In this document: piece after piece, positions 38,105 through 49,770 of the stretch
Layout: each line of letters opens with the position of its first letter
How positions within the stretch are numbered: position 1 is the first letter of the stretch
NCBI GenBank assembly: GCA_033002965.1
Contig: JAURVB010012608.1
Coordinates: forward strand, 1 to 64,000
Direction: 5' to 3'
DNA from: Piper betle
Lineage: Eukaryota > Streptophyta > Magnoliopsida > Piperales > Piperaceae
Length of the DNA: 64,000 nucleotides
Notes under the pieces: model-generated
Seen by the model: only the letters and a program-made list of their open reading frames with translations
What the model was told of the DNA's origin: nothing
Database searches by the model: none
Made by a program: the position numbers and the translations under genes

Positions 38105-39686
38105 TGTAACACCCCGTTTCGGCTCACCCGTGAACCGACCCGGAAATGTCACCGGCGACCGAACTGTTCGCTAATCTACTGGGTTCGGTTAAGTCGAATC
38201 GGATCTGCCCTCTGTGTCTCAAGATGGAGATGCAAACATGAAATGCATGGATGGGATGCGTGGGTTCTAACGTAGTCCTACATGTATGCTATGATGTGCA
38301 AGCAAAACAAAACCATGCAACGGCAAGAAATTTTTAATTAAAAATTATCCACAACAAGGGTATATAAATATTTTATCAAAATACGATAAAACATGATAAT
38401 CTACCGTAGTATTCATCATTATCTCTTTCGTTTCAATTGAACTGAGCCTGAACTCCAAACTCACTACTCATTCACATTTATCCATTCATTTCATATCAAG
38501 CAATTTATCTAAACAAACACATCAAAATTATCATTCACGTAGCAATAACACACCGTCATTATAGATTACACGCGACAGGTACATGTGTGTGCGGTTCCAT
38601 GCTGCTCCTCCGCAGTCCTGACAGCTTTCATCCCTCACATTTCTCACCTACATATATATAGAAAAACCGTCAGTAACGAGTGTTACTGGCCCGGAAAATA
38701 ACTAATATCAATCTGGCACAGGAGAGCAAACTCTCCTGTTGAATGAAAACCATATACTTCCTCAAGAACTCTCATCAGGGCACATACGGGAGCCGCCGCC
38801 CTCGGGTCGACAGCATCCCCCTATCTTTCACATTCTCATACCTCAGCCATTTCTCTATCGCTTCTTGCATCAAATCTCATTCTTTTCCGCCCTCTGCACC
38901 TTCCATATTACTCCTGGCCTTGAGCACGAAGGCCGAGTACTCTCAGGCAGTCACCTTTAGTACCCTTTGAAACCACAAGTCTAGACATGCGCTGCAATGC
39001 AGTACCCGTGAACCTCCACACTTCTCCGAGTTTGAGGAACTCAAAGGTGGAGTTGTCAGGATCCCTCAAGAATGAAACGGCTCGCACACCATTCCAGAGC
39101 CCACTATCGACACACACGTGCCCGCTCGCGTAGCACGGTAGTCGGATTTCCCTCATTCAATCTCTCACAAAAATACGAAAACTATACATATATATAAGTC
39201 TGGGTTGGGATTTATACAATAGGCCTGAAGGCAACGTGAGTTGGATCTCAAGTTCGAAAACAAACTCGAGGGATCTCATCCTCGAGGGTTATTAATCCGG
39301 AAAATCGTTGGCTAAATGGCCCGAGTTAAGTGGGATCTGATAAAACGCCACTTAACTCGTCCTGCAAATGATAAATCAAATACACAATAGAGTAGCGTAA
39401 AAATAAAGAACGAGTCCTAAATGGACCTCGTAGAAGCTCCAAACGGCAATCAGGCTAAAAACTAACGCCTGCATGATGAATCACATATCCTATAGCATGC
39501 ACACACAATCAACATAATCACGCATCAACCAACACACATCAACCTATATCAATTCTAGCAAGTCTACTTAGGCTAGTTTGCATTAGATCAAGATCATTAC
39601 CTAGTTACCCTGATTAGTTTCTTAGCCTCCATTTTTAACACCACTCAACCAAACAATTTCATATTTCTATTCTTAATCAAATCTAC

Positions 39687-39688
<2 letters not shown>

Positions 39689-39720
<32 letters not shown>
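39689..39720. repeat. (TA)16 microsatellite inside solo LTR copy 3
   Basis: A pure TA run. The same place in copy 2 (about 36200) has only a few TA units, so the run expanded after the copies split. Confidence 0.9.
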
Positions 39721-39726
<6 letters not shown>

Positions 39727-39964
39727 ACACACACAAATCCTGGCATGCAATTCTAATAACCAATATTTTTAAATAATTAAATTAAAATAAATTATACCTC
39801 GCGTCGTCAAAAATCGGCGACGGCTAGGGTTTCCGTTTCGTGCCTCGAAACTCGAATTTGACACCTAGCGGCGTCCGAAGTCCGATTAGATTGGACCGGG
39901 TGCATTTGGCAGATGATCCGGTGAATTTCCCATGAATCCAATTTTCCGGCGGTTCTGGTGGTTT

Positions 39965-40100
39965 TCCGGTGAGTGTCAGCAGTTTTTCGGCGGATTCCGA
40001 CGGTTTTTCGGCGGATTCCGACAGTTTTTCGGCGGATTCCGATGGTTTTCCGGCGGATTCTGACATTTTTCCGGCGGATTCCGACGGTTTTCCGGCGATG
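39965..40100. repeat. 21-bp minisatellite inside solo LTR copy 3
   Basis: About six units of the form CGGCGGATTCCGACGGTTTTT. Copy 2 has about three looser units at 36437-36504. The multiple-of-three length keeps a frame open, but the encoded FSADSDG repeat has no sign of being a protein. Confidence 0.85.
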
Positions 40101-40991
40101 ATTCGGGACGGGGCAATCAAGGGGTCTATCGGCACCAGCTCGACGAGCTTGGTCCAATGGTGGTGTCAAGCAGGGTAGCCGAGGCAGCGATGGCCGTCGA
40201 CGGCGGCGTCGAAAATGGGTGGCGGCGGCGGGGTGCTCCGATCGGGGCCTCGACGGCGGTCGAGATGATGGGGGAAACGTTGGCGACGGCGAGGGGGTGA
40301 GACTGGTGGTCACAGCGGTGGCGACGGAGACCGAACGGCAGCGGTATCCGGTCCAGAGTGGCGACGGCCGAGGCGGCCTCATGGCATCGCGGCAGCTCGC
40401 TGGCAAGCGATCGGTCGCCAGGGTTGGTCGTGGCGGCACGGCGACGGCACGACAAGGCAGGGGGTGCCGATCGGCGGTAGCACACACGGCGAGGGTTTAG
40501 GGAGGGTAAGTGTTGGGAGGGAGAAGAATACCCTCAATGGCAGTTTTGTAAATAAGTATTGACTCGATTCCTACTCGAGTCAAAATAATAACTAGTTCGT
40601 AATAAATTCTAAAAAAATCTAGAAAAATATGGAAAATTCCATAAAATAAAACAAACACAACAACATCCAAATGACACGCTCTATAACTAATAACCCACCC
40701 GAATATAATCCAACGCGTCTTAACGCTTTATTCGGCCTAAAACTATTTCTCTGATCAAACATATTAAAAAAAAAATATTGCATACTTTCATATATTCTGA
40801 TAACTCATATCTCACCATCTTCTCGACGTTATCATCATATATTCAGGTACACCTGACTCTCATCGCTTATAACTCATGGTTGGCCTCGACTCAGCACGCG
40901 GTTCATGAAACTGACTCGACTCAAACCAACGGTTGAACCGACTGGTTCGGTAACATAAAACCCTGACTCGAGTCACGGGTTTTACACCCCG

Positions 40992-41482
40992 CAACGCCTC
41001 TTCCCTCTACCGTACCCCCTGCCCCACCCCGCGCCCCTCTTCCCCCTGTTGTGCCCCTCCTCCCCCATGCCCACCACTCTCGCACCCCTCTTCCCCCCGC
41101 CCCACCCCCTCCTCCCGGGTTTGCCACGCTGATTGCCCCCCCCCCTCTATTTTGCCGCGCCGCTTTGAGTCACCTAGGGTTGCTGTGGTTGTGAGGCGGT
41201 GATGGCTAGCGGAGTCGTTGGCTGGCAGCGGGTGGCTTGTGGTCTAGCGCTGGCAAAGGCTGCAACGACGATGAACTAGAGGAGCATCTTTTGTTTCGGT
41301 TCCTTTGTTTCTCCACCAATGCCGCATAGCATGGCCGACTAGAGGCGTCAACTTAGGAGTCCGGTGAGGAGATGGTCGCCGCACGGCCGGCGATGGTGTA
41401 GGTGACGGCGGTCGGGGTGGCACAACAAAAATAGAGGAGGGGGCAGTCGTCTGTAGGGGAGATGGTCGGGGGTGAAAGGGAA
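40992..41482. other. GC-rich block of the repeat nest
   Basis: C-rich, then mixed DNA without a recognisable gene, ending GTGGCACAACAAAAATAGAG, as does the block before array A. It leads directly into array B. Confidence 0.45.
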
Positions 41483-42287
41483 ATTTTGTAATAAAAACTT
41501 GACTCGTTCCCAATTTGAGCCAATATTATGAAATAAATTTAAAAAATACATTCTGAAAATATAAAAAATTATAGTAAAATACTATAAAATAAAATAATCA
41601 AGTTCTAATGGATGGTTTTATTTTATAAAATTTTACTCTATTTTTAAAATTTTTTGAGATATAATTCATAATACTGATTCGAGTTAGGAAGGAAATGGGC
41701 AAGGGTAATTTTGTAATAAAAATTTGACTCTGTCCTAACTCAAGTCAATATTACAAAATATATCTTAAAAAATATTAAAAAATACAATAAAATATCATAA
41801 AATAAAATAATCCATTAAAACTCGAATATTTTATTTTATATTATTTTCTTATATTTTTTATATTTTTCTAGATCTATTTTGTAATATTGACTAGAGTCGA
41901 GAATGAGTCAAGCTTTTATTATGAAAATATTTTATATATTTTTTTAAAAATATATTTTAATATTTAATTAAATCGGGAAGGAAATGGGCTGGGGTAGTTT
42001 TGTAATAAAAATTTGACTCGCTCCCAACTCATGTTAATATTACAAAATACATCTAAAAAAATATAAAAAAATACAGTAAAATACTATAAAATAAAATAAT
42101 CAATTAGAACTCGATTATTTTATTTTATAGAATTTTCCTGTATTTTTAATATTTTTCTGGATCTATTTTGTAATATTGACTTGAGTCAGGAGCGAGTCAA
42201 ACTTTATTACGAAATTATTTTATATTATTTAAATTTATTTAGTAATATTGACCTGTGTCGGGCGCGAGTCATGTTTTTATTACGAAA
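41483..42287. repeat. AT-rich inverted-repeat array B
   Basis: Same module type as array A: TAATAAAAACTTGACTCG near 41492, and GAGTCAAGCTTTTATTA near 41906 in the other orientation, with intervening A/T-rich spacers. It ends TTATTACGAAATTACC at 42287. Confidence 0.75.
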
Positions 42288-42883
42288 TTACCATCTCCCT
42301 TTCCTCTCCCCTCCCCTCTGTTTTGCGCCGCCATCCCACCACCGATGACTCGCCGCCAGGCATTCGCTACTAGCCAGCGACTCCACCTTGCCAATGTTAT
42401 TGCCGCCTTGCCACCGCTTCCCTTCCTTCCCCCTCTCCCTAACCTGGCGACCCACTGCCTTCCCATTTTCCATCCCGGTCAACCATTGTTGCCCACCAAC
42501 CTTGGTGATGACGACCTCTGGCAATGCCTCTTCCCACCCTTCCTGACTCTTCTCCAAGCCTAGACAGCACGTGCACGAGCATGGCAACTCGGGTGACCCA
42601 GGGCGGTGGGGCAAAATAGGGGCGGGATTAGGAGCGGCACGACGCGGAGGATTGGTCGAGGAGGACAGAGGCGTGGAGTACGGGTCGAGGAGGACAGCGA
42701 CGTGGAGGACTCTAGGGCAGCAAATGGCGAGCATGGAGGAGGCCGGGTCGGCGGGAGGTGCAGCATTTTTGTCGTGCATAGCAGCAGGTTGGATCAAAAT
42801 CCAAAAGCCCCAAAACACACTCTCGATTCCCCGTGCGATTGGGTGGCGCGACAAAACACCAAGGGAGGGGGATAAGGGAGGGT
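42288..42883. other. GC-rich block of the repeat nest
   Basis: Starts with C/T-rich DNA containing GCCGCCATCCCACCACCG, similar to the block after array C (CACCACCCCACCACCGG). Near its end, 42783-42828, is GGTTGGATCAAAATCC followed by CCCCAAAACACACTC, which reappears in reverse complement at about 44121-44170. Confidence 0.5.
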
Positions 42884-43622
42884 AGTTTCGTAATAAAAAC
42901 TTGATTCGAGTTAGGATAGAGTCAAGTTTTTATTATAAAATAAATTTAAAAAATAACATAATTTCAGAATAAAAACTTGACACGATCCCGACTCGAGTTA
43001 ATATTAAAAAAATAAAATTTTAAAAAATAAAATAATTTAGTAATAAAAATTTAACTTGATCCCACGTAGGATTGAGTCAAGTTTTTATTACGATTTTTTT
43101 AAATTTATTTTGTAATATTAACTCGAATCGGGATCGTGTCTATTCTAAAATTATTTTATTTTTTAAAATTTATTTTGTAAAAAAACTTGACTCGATCCTG
43201 ACGCGTGTTAATATTACGAAATAAATTTTAAAAAAATAATTTTGTAATAAAAACTTTACTCGATCCTGACTCGAGTTAATATTACGAAATAATTTTTTTA
43301 AAAAATTAAAATAATTTAGTAATAAAAACTTGACTCAATTGCTCACGGGATCGAATTAAGTTTTTATTATGAAATTATTTTTTAGAAATTTATTTTATAA
43401 TATTAACTCAAGTCGGGATCTAGTCAAGTTTTTATCACGAAATTATTTAGGATCGAGTTAAGCTTTTATTAAGAAATTATTTTTTAAAAATTTTATTTTG
43501 TAATATTAAGTCGAGTCAGGATCAAGACAAGTTTTTATTACAAAATTATTTTTTTAAAAAAAATTATTTCGTAATAAAAACTTGGCTCGATCCCAACTCG
43601 AATTATATCTTTATTACAAAAC
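42884..43622. repeat. AT-rich inverted-repeat array C
   Basis: Densest of the three arrays. Units of about 75-100 bases contain AAAACTTGACTCGATCC or its reverse complement, with TATTACGAAATAAATTTT between them. Orientation switches many times. The array ends TTATTACAAAACTACCC and runs into a TC microsatellite. Confidence 0.78.
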
Positions 43623-43631
43623 TACCCTCCC

Positions 43632-43636
<5 letters not shown>

Positions 43637-43714
<78 letters not shown>
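43637..43714. repeat. (TC)39 microsatellite
   Basis: An uninterrupted TC run of 78 bases at the join between array C and a GC-rich block. Its length makes it prone to sequencing error. Confidence 0.95.
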
Positions 43715-43718
<4 letters not shown>

Positions 43719-44207
43719 CCTCCCCCTCCCCCCCTCCCTGTTTTGCCACACCACCCCACCACCGGCGACCTCACCTCCAGCCGCCTGCTAGCCAACGCGG
43801 TTGCCATGTCGGGCATGGGTGGGCGTGCTGGAAAATGCGGCGGCCTGGCACGGTCGGTCGTCAGAGAGCAGGGCCGGGGGCCACAACGTTGGCTGGGGGT
43901 GTGGGGGGTAGAAGGTGGCACCTGGGGGCAGGAGAAACTTGGGGGCCACGCTGTGGCAGGGGTGGGTGGAAGGTGGCGGCTCCGGTGGGGCTGCCGCCAC
44001 TACAGGCGGGGACGATGGGGGACTGCAACTCCGGGTGGGGCTATGGGGGACGGGGCCGAGGGTGGGGCGCGGTGGGGCAATGAAAACGGGAGGGGAAGGC
44101 TAGAAAAAAAAATAAGGGGGAATCGGGAGTGTGTTTTGGGGCGGTTGGATTTTGATCCAACGGCCCTGTGCTACATGCACTACAAAAATGCTGCAACGCA
44201 TAGCAGC

Positions 44208-44209
<2 letters not shown>
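43715..44209. other. GC-rich block and right terminus of the repeat nest
   Basis: GC-rich DNA without a recognised gene. It is followed by GAGTGTGTTTTGGGGC, the palindrome GGTTGGATTTTGATCCAAC (44147-44165), then TGTGCTACATGCACTAC and TGCTGCAACGCATAGCAGCC. It stops at a TA tract. The order mirrors the left ends near 33307 and 37990. Confidence 0.55.

Positions 44210-44241
<32 letters not shown>
44210..44241. repeat. (TA)n microsatellite
   Basis: A pure TA run bordering the right terminus of the repeat nest. It may be the target site of the element family. Confidence 0.9.
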
Positions 44242-44244
<3 letters not shown>

Positions 44245-45213
44245 TAATTTTTGCCCTCGATCGGTGCAAGTTAGTTTAATTAGTTTACTGGGCCAAAACT
44301 CGGACCTGCTATGGTGATTGATAACATTATTTTGATTCAGTTTATTATCTCCAAACTGCCAAGAGATTGACTAAAGTAAAATTTATCTTGGCTCAAACTT
44401 AGTTTGCTTTAGTTATGGAGTTGGACAATAGCAGGCGAGTATGATTTTCGTGACTACATAAGGAATTCACATTTGATCTAACACATTGAATTTCACAATT
44501 TAAAAAACTGTCGAAATTCACTTGAGTAATCCTGGCTACAGTGCTGCATTCCATCTTCCGGCATTAAGGGTTACCTTTGGGTATCAAGTATGATCATGTC
44601 CCCTTAGACACTATATTTGTTAGTTATTAGAAATCAAAATTATGCTAGACACGATAAATATTAAATAATGAAATGGTTAGACTATTCATAAATTATATAG
44701 TTTTTATTTACAATTATTATAAATCCTGCTTTTTAATATATTGTTAGTATTTGTATGAAGAACATAAACATCTGAAATATAATTTTATTCCCGAAATATC
44801 AAGCTCGAAATTGAATCTAATAGACACAAGCCCATGCTTCCTTGAATTACTTCAACTTGAGTTTCTATCAACCAAACTCAAGCTCAATCTCGATCTGAGA
44901 TATTAATGACCCTAAGCCTGTCACAATGTACAAAACCATGTAAATGCACTTGCATCTTCAAAAGTTTTCCTTCTTTTCCTCCTCCATATGTTAGATCAAA
45001 AGAATCGAATGACTTCGATATAACAATTAGCTTAAATAGCTATACTTTGTCAACAAGTGAATTTTGATCCTTCCTGCATAATTCAATCATATTAATCTAC
45101 CCGCCCTCATTGGCCGCCATTGCAGTTTTGCATTTACCGTCGAATTAACCTTTGTTGCAGCTCCATAAATCAAATTATACAACAATTGAACTTGGCAACT
45201 CCAACGTCACACC
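44242..45213. other. Intergenic
   Basis: AT-rich DNA downstream of the FAD synthetase gene. No gene or bounded repeat was seen. Confidence 0.6.
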
Positions 45214-48200
45214 TCATCTTGCCCCATCAAATTCTATACCCAAATGCTGGCATTGCCTAAATACATTCCAGGTATCAGGAGTGGCAGTTTCAAGAAGTGC
45301 TACTTCAACAGAGGTTGTACCAATGATCACCTGACATGGCTTCAAGGAACTATCATCAACTAGCAAGGTACATTGTTGGTACAAGCCCTCTTTTGGAGGC
45401 TGATTGAGCGCCGCTGCCTTTGGCAATAATAGCCTATTATCTGAAATAGTCCACGCCTGATCCATTGCTAGTACAAGACGGTGAGGTCTCCCTAAAAGCT
45501 CTGTTACATAAAGCAAATCCCCTGCAGCAAGAGCATGGCGAACACGAGTTGAAGAAACCTGTCCCCTCTCTCTTTCATTTTCCGGCTTGCTGCTTCTACC
45601 AACATAGGCCCGCCTTTTGTCCATGACAGATTTCACAATGGAAACGCTAAGTCCATATTCTTCACACAGTTTCACCAACTCTGACACATCTCCAGAGGCT
45701 CTATAACCAAACCGATAATTTTCTCCTGTAACAGTAGAAATTGCATTAAAGGAGGCCTGCTTCTGAAGAAACAGTTGTGGAATGTGGGAATACCTGCTAC
45801 AATGCCACTCACTCCAAGCTCCTTGGCCAACTTTTCAACAAATAGTCGCGGAGACAGATGTCGAACACCAGAAAATTCAACACTAAATTCCAAAGGAATA
45901 ATATCTCCACAAAAAGAGGCCCAAGTAGAAAGTACACGCTGTCGATCACATTTTGCAACTATAGGAGCTCTGCACCACAATTAAAGAATAAATATCATGC
46001 AGGCTGAATATGAGTCCTCCTCAGGGGTAGTCTAGCTCAATGCCTGGGATATTGTTACGTTCTCATTTCAATCAAACAAAATGCAGAGTGCTTAGCAGTT
46101 GTTTGCGCCACACAAAAACCACTACAACAAATATAATCCGTATCAGACTATGTCAGTCTAGAAAACTGATACCTATACTCCCAACCAAGAACTTCAGCCA
46201 TTCCCACAAATGAAAGAAGACAAGGAACACCAGCTTTTGCAGCTTGTATGGCAAGTTCCCGATGACCAATGTGGAGGGCGTCAAACTTTCCCAATGCTAC
46301 TATACCACCTATATCATGTTAATCTAAAATATTCAGTTTAGATTCCACAATACAGTTATACGGGAGAATTTATCTCTTTAAAAATTTTCATTTAATGTGA
46401 AAAATCTATAATGACATATATACAGAATTTTATACCCGAAAAAGCTAATAAATAAAATTGCCATTACCCAGGATATCATACATAGCAAAGTGGTGCAGTA
46501 AAAAAAAAACAACCACAGGAACTACAGTATCGTGTTTAATGCATCCTCGAAATAATACACCAAAACTCTGAGTTGTATTCCTGCCAAAAAAGCTAAGCTT
46601 TACTTAAATGGATTGACCAATTAAAAAAACTTCTCAATACAAATGTAAAACAGATTATCCTTTTCCACAGAAAAAGGTCAGTAAGCAAGTTTTGACATAC
46701 AACTTACAAGTACATTAAGGGAAGAAAGAAATAGCATAAATATTTAGATAAAAAATTGTTGATTCATTTCCTAGGGACTGATTGTTGACTCATTAATTTT
46801 GGAACGTCAGGCATTTGCTGGAAAATGTGGCTGTCAACTGTGGAACTTGCATTTGGAGCCTCTTCAATCTTACCCATGGTTAAATATTTGATCACATGCA
46901 TTTACTACTTTAAGATCTCAAAAAACTTTCACACACTTGACATGAATAAATTGTCAGGTTCTATAGTTCCTACACAAGTTCATCCACATTCAAGATATCT
47001 CAATCTCAATGCAAACAGAAACAAGGACAAAGAAACAACATAAACACTTCTGTAGAAAAACCATATCAATTTGGCCAAGCATTATGGTGGGAAGTACGTA
47101 CACCATGTTACACTATTGACATGGACAATAGTGTTTTATTTAGCCAAATCCATGCTGGTGCATGATAAAGCCTACATAAATTTACAAACGACAGTTTAAG
47201 AGACATCAGCTTGAACCTGTCACCTGGCACCTCTCATCATATGTCAGTTCTTGATCGCCCCTTTGTTCACTGCCAGAAAGGAGAAGAAAAGAAGTATTGA
47301 TTAGATTGGCATAAGATTGACAAATAAAAATCAATTGCTACAAGATTAATCAAGGAAAACAATAAACATTTTCCAAAAAAAAACAACATCACAAGTACTG
47401 AAAAGACCTGAAGAATGATAATAATAAATAATGGAAATATTAGCCCAAACTCGTCAGCTCTCAGCTGAGTTCCAGCAGAAAAAAAAATTCAACCAACTCC
47501 AATTACAATTCACATAATCTTATGAATTCCAAGAGCATAGCCCGCTCTGGAAGTTGTAGTTGAACAACATTCCGAAGGGGCAACTATCAAGATTGCAAGA
47601 TTGAAGCGAATTCATCCTGACTAAAATAGAATACGAAGATAACTACATTCAAATAGAATGGCATCATGTTCTAGCATGTAGAGAACTATGTTCAAAGTCA
47701 AAATCATAATTTAGCTACTTATTACGCAGTACACTGCTCATTAGGCAGCCTACACGAGGCAGTATTCAATTGAAAAAAGAAAAAAAAACTCCCATCAGAA
47801 AGACGGTAATAATAATTGCTATGAAAACTTCCTTGTTCTCTTATTCAGAAAGAAATTAATGGATACAACACGATTACAGAAGTCTCAACTAACCATATGC
47901 CATTCTCAATCAACTACAATCCAATAAAAACTAGATTTTTATCCCTGCTAGAGCTCATATTTCTCGTGTCCCCAGTCACAAAACAAACAACATTTCACAA
48001 CTTCCCCACTTACAACAATCCACGGACCCTTTTTTTAAAAAAAATACAATTAAAAAAAAAGAAGAAGCAAGCTTTCGATCATTGATCAAACAATTTTTAT
48101 GCAGAAAAAAACGGGCCAAAGCATGTAACCTATAGCAATCCGTGGAAAGCAAAGGGGTGGTGCCGCGGGATGCCCGGGGGCGGAACGTCAGAAACCGCAA

Positions 48201-48344
48201 GGGCCACCGAGAGGGTCGGCCCCGTGATACGTTCCGGCTCCGGATCGTCGATGGTAACACGATGCGATGGTTGCAGAGGAGGAAGGCGGAGAGGAGGGCC
48301 GGGTGGTCGAAGCTGCGTAAGCAGCTACAGATGCCACTCTCCAT
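45214..48344 (-). CDS. RIBF: FAD synthetase, plastid type (RibF-like), 5 exons
   Basis: Exons on the minus strand: 48344-48130, 47269-47217, 46308-46173, 45969-45794 and 45725-45214. All borders are GT-AG, and the total is 364 codons with no correction needed. The enzyme adenylates FMN to FAD. Motifs: [19 protein letters not shown] (nucleotidyltransferase core), [63 protein letters not shown], and [15 protein letters not shown] followed by ELLGRPHRL. These match Arabidopsis RIBF1/2 in order and length. Exon 1 gives an Arg/Ser-rich leader expected for a plastid transit peptide. The short exon 2 (53 bases) was chosen because it joins [13 protein letters not shown] to [11 protein letters not shown] in phase. 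Its donor (ACAG/GTTCAA) is weak, so this exon border is the least certain part. Confidence 0.9.
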
Positions 48345-49525
48345 ATATTCCGCCGCCGCCTGCCCACGCCGGCGAGATCGTCAGAGTATTAAGCCCGTCC
48401 CCTTTTTAGCCGGCGAGAACGCCGCAGGAGTGCTTCGCCGGAAAGGGGCGAGGCGAGGGCGTCGGCGGAAGGGGATGCCTGCGCTTTCCCCACGCTTTTG
48501 GTGACCGGGTGTAGTTTGGATCAGTGTCCGTCTCGTCCGACAAGAATTCGGACACATCGAGACTCGGAAGAGCCGAGCTTGGTTTGTTCTTACATGAACC
48601 GAGCTAGTCTTTCACTTGGCTCAATTTATGCTTTAGCTTAAAAATATATTGTTCACATTAAATTCAAAATATATTTTAAAAAATGGCAGAATATATTAAT
48701 TAAATAATAAGCTCCGTAAAAAATAATAATAATAATATTAACTTGTGAAAACTTTAGAGATTTGGATTTAAACCCTAATAGGGAAACAGTCGGTATATGC
48801 GAATGTGTGGAAGGTGAGTATATATGCTTGAGAATTATGCCTTCTTTTAAAAAGAAGTTATGGTTGAAGTTATTTTATAATCTGTTGCTAATTTAGTGCA
48901 CTCTATTTTTAAATATTGTTTGGACGTTTATTTAACACCATTTGCATATCCCAAAGGTATATATGTTTGTTTTCTTCGAGTAAGTTATTGTCAAATATGT
49001 TTGAAGCCAAAAAATGTACACCAAAGGTTGTGCTAGCGCACGAGGGCGAAGATGTTTGGCACATAACAAGTACTTAATAGAAATAAAAAATCATATAATG
49101 TACATGCTCGTACAATAATAAAATTGACATTAATTAATTTTAAAATAAAATAAATAATAATAATTTTTTATTTATTGTGTGGCTGTTCTTAGCTATTCAG
49201 GTCGGCTAACCCTAGGCCAAAGGTGCCGGATCTAATCTTAATTACCCTTATTTTAGGCGGCCATATTTGACTCTAAGTTAGATCTAATCTTAATTGCCCT
49301 TATTTTAGGCGATCATATTTGCCTGATGATGGCCATTAGGCTCAATCGATTATATTTGGCCGCCCAACCCAAAAGAGAATCTACCCTAATTAGGGGCATG
49401 CGGTTAATCTTTTTTATTTAATATTTTTTAAAAAAATTATTTTAATTGAGTTTATTTTATATTTTTAATTTATATTTTTAATTAAAAATATTTTAGACTA
49501 TATATATATATTATGATGACCTGAT
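48345..49525. other. Divergent intergenic region
   Basis: Lies between the FAD synthetase start and the GT51 gene, which point away from each other. The GC-rich 5' flank to about 48500 is followed by AT-rich DNA. A 52-bp tandem duplication starts at 49229 and 49281 (both begin GATCTAATCTTAATT). No gene was seen. Confidence 0.6.
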
Positions 49526-49542
49526 TTTCCCGCCCTATAAAA
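49526..49542 (+). promoter_or_regulatory. E2F-like site and TATA box before the GT51 gene
   Basis: TTTCCCGC at 49526-49533 fits the E2F consensus TTTSSCGC. TATAAAA follows at 49536-49542. A second TTTCCCGC lies at 49711-49718 in the expected 5' UTR. Two copies in 190 bases suggest cell-cycle control, but this is motif evidence only. Confidence 0.4.
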
Positions 49543-49770
49543 AAAAATTAATCCTAAAACACTATGAGAAAAACCATGTAGATAGAACCAGTTTTTAATA
49601 TTTTTTCCATCTTCAAACAAACATTTTGATGGCGGCCGTCGTTAATGTCGTTGCGCTCCTTCTCCCTCCACCGGCACATTGCCGTCGCCCCCAATGAAAA
49701 AGCTCCCGATTTTCCCGCCTTCCCCTAACCCGCTCCCCATCTCCACCCTCCGCTCCCAGTTTTTCAATCC

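Larger units (their letters stand above)
38105..40986. mobile_element. Solo LTR, 2.8-kb family, copy 3
   Basis: The element is 2882 bp, starts TGTAACACCCCG and ends GGGTTTTACA, with target duplication CCCCG at 38100-38104 and 40987-40991. It is very similar to copy 2. Differences include loss of about 50 bp near 39445, a TA expansion at 39689-39720 and a 21-bp minisatellite expansion at about 39965-40100. No internal retrotransposon region is present. Confidence 0.93.

Noticed and set aside
43637..43714. Serine/leucine-rich protein from the TC run
   Set aside because: A simple-sequence microsatellite opens all frames; there is no gene evidence.
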